From positions 5,642,001 to 5,706,000 of the forward strand of contig JAGPNK010000001.1 of assembly GCA_020746835.1 (NCBI GenBank): 64,000 nt of DNA, written 5' to 3'. The DNA is from Stachybotrys elegans. Taxonomy: Eukaryota; Ascomycota; Sordariomycetes; Hypocreales; Stachybotryaceae. The notes beneath the pieces were generated by a model. It was not told where the DNA came from. It saw only the letters and a list, made by a program, of their open reading frames with translations, and searched no databases. Below are positions 22,463 to 31,948 of the stretch, one piece after another. Made by a program: the position numbers and the translations under genes. The first letter of the stretch is position 1. Each line of letters starts with the position of its first letter.

Positions 22463-24088
22463 ATGAGGATCATGGCCAAAGCTGCACGGCGAGTGGCCGT
22501 TATTGGTGCAGGTCCAGCAGGTGCTATTGTTACCGATGCTCTGGTGAAGGAGCAGGCCTTTGATAAGATTCGAGTCTTTGAAAGGCGTCACACGCCGGGT
22601 GGAACTTGGTTGGTATCCGACTACCAGTAACTCGTCTCAGAAACTAAGTGTACTCAGGGTCTTGACGCCGGGTGACAATGGAAGCCGCCGCATTCCGTTT
22701 TTAAGAGCACTTCTCGACAAGCTGGCCGACCAGCCCGCAAAACTGCCCTCCAAGTTTCCCTGCCAGACTCAGAAGGTGGATGAAGTCAACTCAGAGCAGT
22801 TGCGATACTCTGACACCGCGGCCCATGAGTATCTACATAGTAACCTACCGCCAAATATTATGGCCTTTACCCAGGAACCGATTCCCAAAATCGAACCTCG
22901 AGGTGTCCTCCCACAGTATGGTCCAATTCCGGTTTTCCGACACAGAGAGGTTATCCGTCAATGGGTTCACGACATCTTCAAGCGCAGCCGCAGTGACAGC
23001 CTAATTGAGTTCAATACGACCGTCGAATCGGCCGTAAAGAAAGGAGACGAATGGGTTGTTACGCTTCGAAAGGATGTTCCTGGAGATTCTAACAACTCAT
23101 GGTGGCAGGAGACGTTTGATGCTTTGGTGGTTGCATCGGGACACTATTCATTGCCTTTTGTACCCAGCATTCCGGGTTTGGCGGAGTACGAGACGAAGTT
23201 TCCGGGGCGGATAGAACATACCAAACACTATCACACAGCAGAAAAATACACAGGGAAGGTAAGTCAAGCTCATGACATGACCATTCTGCAGCAGTGAAGA
23301 ACTAACTCGGCGGAAAGCGCGTAATTGTCGTCGGAGGCTCTGTCTCGGCGTTTGACGCTCTGCATGACATCCGCCAAACGGCTGCACTCCCGCTCATCTC
23401 CTCGGTGCGAGAACCGTCTGGTGTTTTCGGGTGGGCACCATTTAAGCATCCCGACTTCGATAATCGGCCACCCATCTCATCGTTAGATCCTGAAACAGGT
23501 CGCATCACTTTCACGGATGGATCAGTTGTTGATGATGTGGACCATGTACTCTTTGCAACCGGATACGACTTTACTTTTCCGTTCTTGCCTCACATCAAAC
23601 CCAAAAATGGGCGAATTCCTGGTCTGTATCAACACGTCTTTCAAACCAGTGATCCAAGCCTAGCATTCATTGGAATGGTGCGTCCCCGCCACTTTTGGTA
23701 GGGAGAGGAATGATGCTGACTGCGTTTCTAGGTCACTGGTGGTTTTGGCTTGAGAATATTTGAGTGGCAGGCAGTCACAGCAGCTCGTGTCTTGGCCGGA
23801 CGGTCATCACTGCCATCACGGCAAGAAATGGAAGAGTGGGAACGAGAGAGACTGTCCACCAAGGGAGACGGGCCTCCTTTCTGGACCTTGATGCCAGACT
23901 TTGAGACGCATTTCGAAGCGTACCGGAAAATAGCCGGAGAGCCTGAACCAGGGACGACAGGAAGAGTGCTTCCCAAGTATGATGAGAAATGGGCTGAAGA
24001 ATTCTGGAAGCTCATTGATGCGCGGATACAGTGGTGGTCACAACAGGCAGCAGCCGTTGGATCAAAGGTTGCAACGGATAAGACGTGA
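22463..24088 (+). CDS. Flavin-containing monooxygenase (FMO-like)
   Basis: FAD/NADPH monooxygenase of 493 residues in four exons (22463-22626, 22658-23258, 23318-23677, 23732-24088). It has the FAD fold VAVIGAGPAGA, the FMO fingerprint region FPGRIEHTKHYH (F-x-G-x-x-x-H-x-x-x-Y), the NADPH fold VIVVGGSVSA and the late ATGYDF block. Phase is kept only if the first intron is 31 nt (22627-22657), which is unusually short. An open frame runs upstream of the chosen ATG but lacks homology, so the start just before the Rossmann motif was preferred; the ATG at 22472 is also possible. It lies 470 bases downstream of, and co-oriented with, the DAL5-like permease, which suggests a shared pathway oxidising N or S atoms or a ketone. 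Confidence 0.9.
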
Positions 24089-24745
24089 TTAGTTTAAACA
24101 TGTACCACTAAAAACTGTGTGATAGCAAGGTCCAGTCAAATTTAGACCGCCGTTCACCGTGTTGGATCCCCCGGAGCACCAAGATGCGCTGATCATGGTT
24201 TAACTGCTTGTAACTTGATGACTGAAGTCTGCGTATCGGGGCCTTGGATAAGACCTGATAAAAACTACATATTGAACTTCTATAAGGATACTGTTGGGCT
24301 GATGTGATGCATTGAGTCTTCAGCCCGCTCATATTGTGCTTATGTCCAGGAAACTGCGTTTGCGTCAAGTCACAGAACCACATCGATTGAGATGAGATAA
24401 GGTATCCGCCAGGCAATCCGGCATCGGCAACCTCTTGGACACATGTTGATGTCAGACAAGGTTTCGAAGACGTGATCAATCCCAGAAATGAGACCACCGG
24501 TGCCAACCCCTCGGATCCTCTTATAAAGTGGGATGTCCCCGTACTGGATCCACGCTGTCGGACCGGAAGCGCTACGGGTTGCTCAATCCCGAGTCAGTCG
24601 GTTCCGATAACGCCCAATAGTGTAGATAACGTTAGCTATTAGTGTTGTTGGGATCTCGCATCAACCTCTCGATTCACTCCCAAGCCTTCTCTATTCTCAA
24701 TTTGCTATCATAGTCAAACTCATTCCCACAAAGCCGTCCGTCACA

Positions 24746-25423
24746 ATGGCTCCCCGTCCTGTCATCGAGTACTACTTCTCCTTCATTTCTCTGTGGTCCT
24801 ACATTGGAAGCCGCCGCCTTCTGGCGTTGGCGCGAGAGCACAATGCCAAAGTCATATACAAGCCCATCGACCTCATGCACATTTTCTCCATCTCTGGCGG
24901 TCTGCCTGTGAAACTACGGGCTTCCCAACGACAGGCCTACCGTTTGCTCGAGATGGAGCGATGGACAAAGATCCGCAACCTACCGACCGTTAAGCACCCC
25001 AAGTTCTATCCCGCAGATCCAACTCTTGCGCATAGGGTGCTTCTCGCCGCGATCGAGGAGCTGGGCTACGATGATCCTGCAGTGCAGGAATTTGCTCGAA
25101 GGGGGACGGAAACTGTTTGGGCGAATGAGGGTGATATTGCGGACCATGATACTATTGTCGAAGTCGCAAATGTTTCCGGGCTGCAGGGAAGCTGCCTCCT
25201 AGAACGGGCAAAGAACGAGTCCAAATTTCAGGAGCAGGCAGATTCGTACACAAAGGAGGCTGAGGATAAGAGATTCTTTGGCGCTCCATTGTACCTATAT
25301 CGAGATGAGCCATTCTGGGGGCAAGACAGGCTGGAAATGCTGGACGATGTGATTAAGAGCGGCAGAGAGGCACTTCCCTTGCCAACTAAAGGCATTTTAA
25401 ACGCGCAAGGGTCATTCATTTAG
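24746..25423 (+). CDS. DsbA-family thioredoxin-fold protein, HCCA isomerase / GST-kappa-like
   Basis: Intron-free protein of 225 residues. The start IEYYFSFISLWSYIG matches the beginning of 2-hydroxychromene-2-carboxylate isomerases and kappa glutathione transferases, where the Ser of the S-x-W-S-Y region activates glutathione. The C-terminal FGAPLYLYRDEPFWGQDRL is the family's second signature (FGxP...FWGQDRL). Family members use glutathione to isomerise or conjugate aromatic breakdown products. No CxxC disulfide motif is seen, so a simple oxidoreductase is unlikely. It follows the monooxygenase in the same direction, fitting a detoxification or aromatic-catabolism role; the substrate is unknown. 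Confidence 0.9.
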   Translation: MAPRPVIEYYFSFISLWSYIGSRRLLALAREHNAKVIYKPIDLMHIFSISGGLPVKLRASQRQAYRLLEMERWTKIRNLPTVKHPKFYPADPTLAHRVLLAAIEELGYDDPAVQEFARRGTETVWANEGDIADHDTIVEVANVSGLQGSCLLERAKNESKFQEQADSYTKEAEDKRFFGAPLYLYRDEPFWGQDRLEMLDDVIKSGREALPLPTKGILNAQGSFI

Positions 25424-26685
25424 AAGGGGAGGAATTTTGCATTGGTCTAATAGATCAGTCAGTCATTTATAAAGCCGAAGACCCCAGCCTCGCTATCGCT
25501 CTTGTATAGAGTATTGATATCTCGTTACTATACGCGCACCATGACGGTTTCCGCTGCGTCATGGTTGCATTTATTAGATCTTTACGATCACCTCAGCATA
25601 GGCCGCACACTATGCTAAGCGAGTAAAGCACTGATAATCCTCTGAAGCCTACAACGGCCCATGGACATGAACACAGATTTTGGCCACCTACTATGGCTCT
25701 TCCGAGTCGAGTCCCCTTGTACCTGGCTGCTAAGCCTCAGCCGGTGCCTCTTATTGGAGAAGGCTCGGTCACTCAGACGAGTGTAGACGCCTATAAGTCG
25801 TCCACGTTCACGTATAGGCGGCCGAGCGTCATGGCTATCGGCCCGCCGGTATAGCCGCAGAAGGGGTCTAGGCCAATTCAGATAATATGGTCGCGTGGGC
25901 CAAAGGTCTAAGCCTTGCCAAGCTTAGGCATCGATGCATGTCACAACAATTCAACTGGAGAATCTCAATGCCCTATCTCGCGTATTCCTGTCGCGAACAG
26001 CCCATTAAGCAATGGCCTCAATTTGTGCTGGAGTCCACAACGCCTCCTTGGCACATGTGGCATCATGCGAGTTTCATCTCCATACCCCGGGTTTTGCTTG
26101 TTTTCCTCATTCGAGAGTCGGGGGCTGTGCAAGTCCCCTGCTCAGAGTGCCCGAAAACAGGTGCTTATTATCTGAAAGTGCCCAAAGATGTAGGCCGTGC
26201 ATATGCCCTGTGCGGAAAACATAGCTCCTTATGATATGAGGGAATAGCGCCCAATAGGAGGCTGTATATAAAAAGAAACCTGATCTTGAGCAGCAGCACA
26301 GCCCTGATGCGAAGCTACCTGTGGCTTTGACACACCTCATCGAAATATGACATGTGATCTCGAATATTGGTTCGCTTATCAAACGGCCCCCAAACATTCC
26401 TGATTTGGGTGTCAGGCGTTGTACAAGGCGTTCTCATGCACTGTCAAGACTGAAATACATATTCTATCTTGTACTCCTCCAAGATGAGGATATTCTGGAC
26501 CAAAGAAACATTATCATTCCACTCTCCTAAACCCATCATCCATAACTTTCATCGCCGCTTTCTCGTGCGTGGGAACCGACAGACATTGTGGCCATTTTAT
26601 TAAACATAATTTTGAACAAAGAAGCAGAACAAAGAAAGAGCTGAGGAGACAAATCACCGATAAGCTCCAACGCACATAACACGCA
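25424..26685. other. Gene-free interval with clustered inverted repeats
   Basis: No domain-bearing frame is seen. Perfect inverted repeats cluster at 25595-25856: AGCATAG/CTATGCT, GGCTG/CAGCC, GCTCGG/CCGAGC enclosing CACTC/GAGTG and CGCCTATA/TATAGGCG, and GGCTAT/ATAGCC with an inner CGGC/GCCG. The rest shows nothing recognisable. Confidence 0.5.
25763..25827. repeat. Nested inverted repeats able to form a three-way junction
   Basis: GCTCGG (25763-25768) pairs with CCGAGC (25822-25827). Inside lie CACTC-AGAC-GAGTG (25770-25783) and CGCCTATA (25788-25795) with TATAGGCG (25813-25820). All four arms are perfect complements. Whether this is an RNA structure, a remnant mobile-element end or chance is not known. 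Confidence 0.5.
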
Positions 26686-27012
26686 ATGAGTTCTACGGAT
26701 AAGAAGGACTCGAAGAAGTCCAGCTGGCGATCCCTCTTCCGCTCTCCAGCAGCTGAAGCCTATAACAAAACCATGGCAGAGGCTTACGATGCAAAGACGG
26801 GTGCTAAAACCGACGATCAATCCTTAATTTCATTCGATAAATCGACTGGGAACATGTCGGACAAGGACAAAGTAAAAACCCTTGTTAAGGAACGAGATGC
26901 TTCGGCACCATCGGGGTCGTTCATTCTTGGACCCTACAGACCACTTGCCACAAGCCCGGGCATGGAAAGCTATTATGAGGCAAAGGGACTTACGGACTCT
27001 TTTAGGAAGTGA
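26686..27012 (+). CDS. Small hydrophilic protein of unknown function
   Basis: 108 residues, no intron, ATG start. Lys/Ser-rich N-terminus (DKKDSKKSSWRSLF), no signal peptide or membrane segment, and many Lys, Asp and Ser residues throughout, consistent with a soluble, partly disordered protein. I recognise no family. Support for coding is the clean ATG-to-stop frame and the distance from neighbours; expression is not shown. Confidence 0.5.
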   Translation: MSSTDKKDSKKSSWRSLFRSPAAEAYNKTMAEAYDAKTGAKTDDQSLISFDKSTGNMSDKDKVKTLVKERDASAPSGSFILGPYRPLATSPGMESYYEAKGLTDSFRK

Positions 27013-27649
27013 GATGGTATCATATCGGAGATGAGAGGACAGGGAATGCGTCGATCAAATCTGAATGCTGTTATTGCCGACTGTTAATGATTCGCACCCT
27101 TGGATGTCCTTGGGTCACGGTTTTGACGGGCCGGAGCCCGACGTATCATAATAAGAAAGAGAGATTAATGAAAGGCTCAGAAGTCTAAACAAAGAAGCTT
27201 GTTAACGGTACTAACGCTTGTCGATTGTCTCCAAGACCCTGACCCCGGAAAGCTGGCTCCGCGCTCAATTTGTTGAAAACAACCGGCTCCTCCGAGAGCC
27301 ACTGTTTCAAGCCTAGAACCCTCTGTTAAATTGCCGTCATCCGTCCTAACCGAGAAAAAGGCATGTACCTCCCCATATGAGATCATTTCCCCCATGGACC
27401 GCGAGCCGTCTTTCCCAACCAAGCGCTGGAAGACAAGCTCCGAGAAGCCGGACGACGGTGCTCCTCTCGTTTAGCGCGGAGGCGACAGCAGTGAGTGAGG
27501 CAATTGCCAGATGGCCAATGCTTGGAGAGGATGCGGTCAGCTTATAAAATATCGTGGTTGCCCTCTTTCTATCCGCGATGTGCATGGTAGGCGATCTTTC
27601 TACCCGATTTGTCTTGTCCTAATCACTTGGCGCAGCGACAACTTCCACC

Positions 27650-28693
27650 ATGGTCCACTACACAGCATTGATAGCCGCCTTGGCGGCCTTGCCGAGCGCC
27701 TTGGCCCAGATCTCTGATGACTTCGAGGGTGGATGGGACCAGAGCAAGTGGACAACGTACGCGCCGGACTGCAACCAGGGCGGAAGCATCAGCCTCGACA
27801 CTTCCACGGCACACAGTGGGCGCAACTCTATGAGGGTGAACGGTGCCGGTGGCTACTGTGGCCACATCTTCTTCGGTACCAGCGCCGTCCCGAGCGGCGA
27901 CATCTACGTGAGGGCCTGGATGTAGGTTGTCCCCTTGACTAGACAATTGGGTCGCTTACACCTCCCCAGCAAGGCTTCCAAGGCCTTCACAGCCTCCCAT
28001 GTGACCTTCATCACCATGCCGGATTCAACCCTGGGCACCAACAAGCACCTGCGCATCGGCGGCCAGAGCAACATTCTCATGTACAACCGCGAGTCTGACG
28101 ATGCTACGCTTCCCGACCTCTCCCCACAAGGAATCGCTGCATCCTCTCCTCTACCCGCCGGCGACTTCCAGTGCTTCGAGTACCACCTGGGCACTGACGG
28201 CACCATCGAGACGTGGTTGAACGGCAACGCTATCAGCGGCCTACGAGCTGGGCCCAGCGCCAACAACCCGTACGGCTCCCAGTGGGAGAGGGGCAGCTAC
28301 AAGCAGCGCATCAGCGCCGTGTACTTTGGCTGGGAGTCCTACGGCGGAGACACCAACACCTTTTGGTACGACGACGTTGCCGTTGGCTCAACTCGCGTGG
28401 GATGTGGCAGTGGCAGCACAAACCCTCCCCCAGCAGCTCCTCGCGACCTCCCGTGACCACGGGACCGACTACCATTGTCACCTCCACGACACGCTCGCCC
28501 GTTACCACCACCAGCAGTGCTGCGGGACCTGTTCAGACGTGAGTACGCCCGTTTCAAAGACACAGTGATTATGTACTGATCTTGCTTCAGGAAATATGGA
28601 CAGTGTGGTGGCCAGGGCTGGATTGGGCCTACGAGCTGTGAAGCCGGCTCAACCTGTACGGCGTCTAACCAATGGTACTCTCAGTGCCTGTAA
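27650..28693 (+). CDS. cip1-like: Cip1-like secreted protein with CBM1 cellulose-binding domain (one-base frameshift)
   Basis: Secreted biomass-active protein. A signal peptide ([19 protein letters not shown]) is followed by a beta-jelly-roll domain closely resembling Trichoderma reesei Cip1 ([41 protein letters not shown]-type core with [13 protein letters not shown]), whose structure resembles glucuronan/alginate lyases. A Ser/Thr/Pro linker and a C-terminal CBM1 ([15 protein letters not shown]...YSQCL, four cysteines) follow. Exons are 27650-27921, 27970-28538 and 28591-28693. They sum to 944 nt, one short of a multiple of three, and the frame breaks in a CCCCC run at about 28429-28433 before the linker. 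As given, the frame stops soon after the catalytic domain and loses the CBM1. A sequencing error is as likely as a true mutation. Confidence 0.88.
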
Positions 28694-29549
28694 GCCTTAA
28701 TATATGAGAGGGCTAGTATCAATTCAGTGACTATTTCTATCCAAACACTTGTGCATGCGCCAGGCCTAGCTTCAACTCCCCGTACATGTACAATTGTGAA
28801 GTAACTGAGCGCTGTACTTTGACATACTTGCCGTGCCTTGTTTCGTGTGGATGTCAAATGAGTGCATTTTAGTCAAAGGATATACCACGATCTTTCTGCT
28901 TTCCAACTGGGGACGAGCCATCCGTTTGTCCATAATCTATGATCCAGTACGGCTAGAATAGAAATGTCATGATGAGTTCGGGCGAGGGCGGGATGCGTGG
29001 AATTGGGCGTTTTGGTTGGCTGCTTGTAGATCTGTTTGGTCGAAACGGAGCGTGAGAGCCTTGATCTGGCCTGTGCGGCGACTTACACGGAATCTCCATC
29101 ACAAGGTCTTTATGCTCCATTCGTATATGACGGGTTGAATTGGGCTCTGCTATCGCTGCACTCTTCCTCATCTTAATTTCCCGTGTATCGTGAGTCGCTG
29201 ATGTGCCCTCGTGTCTTGTATCATCCCGAGGTTTGCCATGGACACGAGAATGTTGTATTTACAGATGTGCTGAACACCATAGCGTTTCTGACTGTAGAAC
29301 TGATGTCAAGGCTCAACCTCTGTGAACCCTCTTGCATGCGCCATACAGAGGGCAGCCGGAGAACTGGATGCTATTCGAAGAACCGCAACGACATAAAGGA
29401 AATGCTGCAACTTCTTCGTATCCCCAACTTCTATAAAAGCCACCTGCCCTTCCTCCTCTTGCTTCTCCATCTACAGAGCCAGCTCTTCCCAACCATCAAC
29501 TCACACACGCCTTCCAACGCATAGCTCCTGTTGCTTGTCGCATTTCGCC
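28694..29549. other. Intergenic, no gene seen
   Basis: Between the Cip1-like gene and the ankyrin gene. Only short frames without recognisable domains. A TATA-like TATAAAAGCC lies about 120 bases before the ankyrin start codon. Confidence 0.4.
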
Positions 29550-31664
29550 ATGTCTTCTGCAAGTAGCCAGGCCGATTCCACGGAGTCACTCAGATCCATC
29601 CCCCGTGCTTGTCTTCCCTTGGAGATATGGTACCACATCTTCAGCCATGTCGACCGCAAAGGCCTCACAACTCTGACCCGCATCGGCAGCCTACAATGGA
29701 TGCTTGTCAGCTGGGCCGCTCGAGATACCCTGTACGGACGCGAGGTCAGCACGTTTAAGCGGAAATTGGATATGGGTGACGCAATGCGAAGCGCTTGCCA
29801 GACGGACAATGTCGGGACGTTGAATCGCATACTCACTGCCGCAGATTCCGGCGTCTATCAAAACAACAAGGAGCATGAGTTCGGCTTGTTTGGTCGTTAC
29901 CTGGCTATCAGGACCCAGACATTCTATACCGCCATGGTTCTTGCGATATGCCACGAGAGTATCAACGTGGTCCGGCGCCTGCTCGACGTGGGGGTGGATC
30001 AAGACCTTCGTGGTGACCAAGACAAGTACATGAAGATCAAGGAAACCCCTGGCATCAGATACTACAACTACAGGACATTTCTTGGCCATGCCATCAGGGT
30101 CGGCTCGTTCGAGATTATGTGCCTACTCTTGGACCGTGGAGCCCCCTTCGTCGCAAAGTACAGACGTTATAAACCAGATTGGACCCCTCTTCACCTGAGC
30201 CCAAACGATTACGGAGCAATCCAGGGCGTGAATCGATCGGCACTTGCCTATGCTGCCCAATGGCGCTCCCGAAAGATGTTCCTCGAGCTGCTCGAGAGAG
30301 GGGAAGACGTTAATGGTCGCGACGTGTTCGAGCGCACTCCCCTCCATTTTGTCGCTGAGGCCCTCGATTGCATCGACGTTATTGACCTGATGCTAAAGCG
30401 CGGTGCTGACCCTCTGGTCAAGGATATGTATGGCAGAAACTTGCTACATTTTGTGGCCGAATGCAGCCCCTGGGCTGACGGTTTCTCATTGAAGTATGCC
30501 GATGCTGCCGTGAAGCGTATCGTTGGTCTGGGGGTCGACATCCGCGAGCGCATCCCCAATGCCATAGCCACGTGGTCCCCGGGCTTTGACGTTGAGTTTG
30601 ATGCCTGCCCTCTAGATCAGGCCATAGGAAGCAGAAACTGCCACGTCGTCAGGGCGCTCCTCAATCATGGGGCTAAAATCCACGGCGAGGAAGGTCGCCT
30701 CTCTCCTTTGAACCACCTGCTGTCACATCTTCCGATGTTGACGGATGGCGAGCCTTCACGTGGGCTGCCCCAGTCCGCCGAGAGCTTGCAGCTCCTTGAC
30801 TGCATCCTGGTACTCCTTGACTGCGGAGCCAAGCTGCGCTACCGGCATTTTCACTGGCTGATTACGAGGGGCTTCGTCACGGAGGCCAGACATGTTGTCT
30901 CGTACGCTCGCTCTCGCGACATAATGCCAGCATACAAGGATGACCCATTGCACATTTCGACCTGGGAGACAATGATCAGAGATGGCCACAGAAACCGCAG
31001 GGTCTTCCCGAAGATTCTCGAATTCATGGTCGATGCCTTCCCGCCACCCTTCAAAGACAAGGAGTGGCGCAAAGCCAACGCCGACAAGTGGAAGCCCTTC
31101 AGGCTTACTCTCATCAACTCGTCATGGCAGGAGGATGAGGTCGTATCGAACTTCACCGCCACCCTGCTCAAGTACACGGGGGTCAAGGACATATCCGAGA
31201 ATGGCATGAACGTCATCATGCTCCTGATTACGAACAGGTTTTTCGAAATCGACGAGCGCCTGGGCGTGCTAAAACAGGTCGCCAAGCTGGTTGACCTCAA
31301 CACCTCCGACGACAAGGGGCTGACTATCTTCGACCATGCGATGCTCAAGCTCATTGACTTTCACGATCCCGAACAGTTTGACTTTGAGGGCTTCATTGAT
31401 CTCATGGTGGAGTGTGGCATGCGCCTCGACAAGGTAATGACCAAAGAGAAGTTGGCCGAGCACTACAAGCTTCTCTTGAAACGGCGCCCGAAGGGCTACA
31501 CGGTGGACCCGGAGACCATGCTTGACCTTTTGGAGCGCTGGATACGCGGACCGCAGTTTGAAGACATGCGCAAGGGCAAGCGCCACGCCATGCTGGGTGC
31601 GATCAAGCGGTTCGACAAGGGCAAGGGACCGGCCAAGGAACCGTCCGGCTCTGGCCCTGAGTAG
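29550..31664 (+). CDS. F-box-like and ankyrin-repeat protein
   Basis: Intron-free protein of 704 residues; ATG at 29550. Residues ~15-45 (LPLEIWYHIFSHVDRKGLTTL) resemble an F-box, the SCF ubiquitin-ligase adaptor motif. Ankyrin-type helices follow to about residue 400, for example SFEIMCLLLDRGAPF, RSALAYAAQW, ERTPLHFVAEALD, GRNLLHFVAE and VVRALLNHGAKI. The C-terminal third has no recognised domain and ends in a Lys/Pro-rich tail. No signal peptide or membrane segment. Such proteins are numerous and variable in filamentous ascomycetes and are usually thought to bind other proteins; the target is unknown. Confidence 0.85.
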   Translation: MSSASSQADSTESLRSIPRACLPLEIWYHIFSHVDRKGLTTLTRIGSLQWMLVSWAARDTLYGREVSTFKRKLDMGDAMRSACQTDNVGTLNRILTAADSGVYQNNKEHEFGLFGRYLAIRTQTFYTAMVLAICHESINVVRRLLDVGVDQDLRGDQDKYMKIKETPGIRYYNYRTFLGHAIRVGSFEIMCLLLDRGAPFVAKYRRYKPDWTPLHLSPNDYGAIQGVNRSALAYAAQWRSRKMFLELLERGEDVNGRDVFERTPLHFVAEALDCIDVIDLMLKRGADPLVKDMYGRNLLHFVAECSPWADGFSLKYADAAVKRIVGLGVDIRERIPNAIATWSPGFDVEFDACPLDQAIGSRNCHVVRALLNHGAKIHGEEGRLSPLNHLLSHLPMLTDGEPSRGLPQSAESLQLLDCILVLLDCGAKLRYRHFHWLITRGFVTEARHVVSYARSRDIMPAYKDDPLHISTWETMIRDGHRNRRVFPKILEFMVDAFPPPFKDKEWRKANADKWKPFRLTLINSSWQEDEVVSNFTATLLKYTGVKDISENGMNVIMLLITNRFFEIDERLGVLKQVAKLVDLNTSDDKGLTIFDHAMLKLIDFHDPEQFDFEGFIDLMVECGMRLDKVMTKEKLAEHYKLLLKRRPKGYTVDPETMLDLLERWIRGPQFEDMRKGKRHAMLGAIKRFDKGKGPAKEPSGSGPE

Positions 31665-31756
31665 GAAACTTGCGGTATGTATACATTATCTGGAGTTAGT
31701 ATAGTTAGTTATCGGAATCGTATTCGTTTGTGAGTGAGCCATCGTAAGTTGTTGAT

Positions 31757-31813
31757 ACGGAGGGTTGTAATTCCGTTCATCTCCGTGCTCCGATCCAATC
31801 GGTCGGAGGCTTT
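31757..31813. promoter_or_regulatory. CGGAGG-type motif cluster upstream of MFS pump
   Basis: ACGGAGGGTT (31757-31766), CTCCGA (31788-31793, the reverse of TCGGAG) and TCGGAGGCTTT (31803-31813) lie within 200 bases of the MFS start. The last is shared with the regions before the next two genes. CGG-containing sites are typical of Zn2Cys6 regulators. Confidence 0.5.
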
Positions 31814-31948
31814 GTGTGCCAACTGAAAGCATCCGACCATGGGCCAGTCCGTATAAATAACGAGTAAAATGGCACATCTAGTGTAATCAACCTGTCTCTT
31901 AGCCGCTTTAATTACAATTCCACAGAGAGTCGAGCTGTAGGGCATATA

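Noticed and set aside
25763..25856. tRNA or CRISPR array in the inverted-repeat region
   Set aside because: No cloverleaf with acceptor, D, anticodon and T arms, no CCA-compatible end, and no regularly spaced direct repeats.
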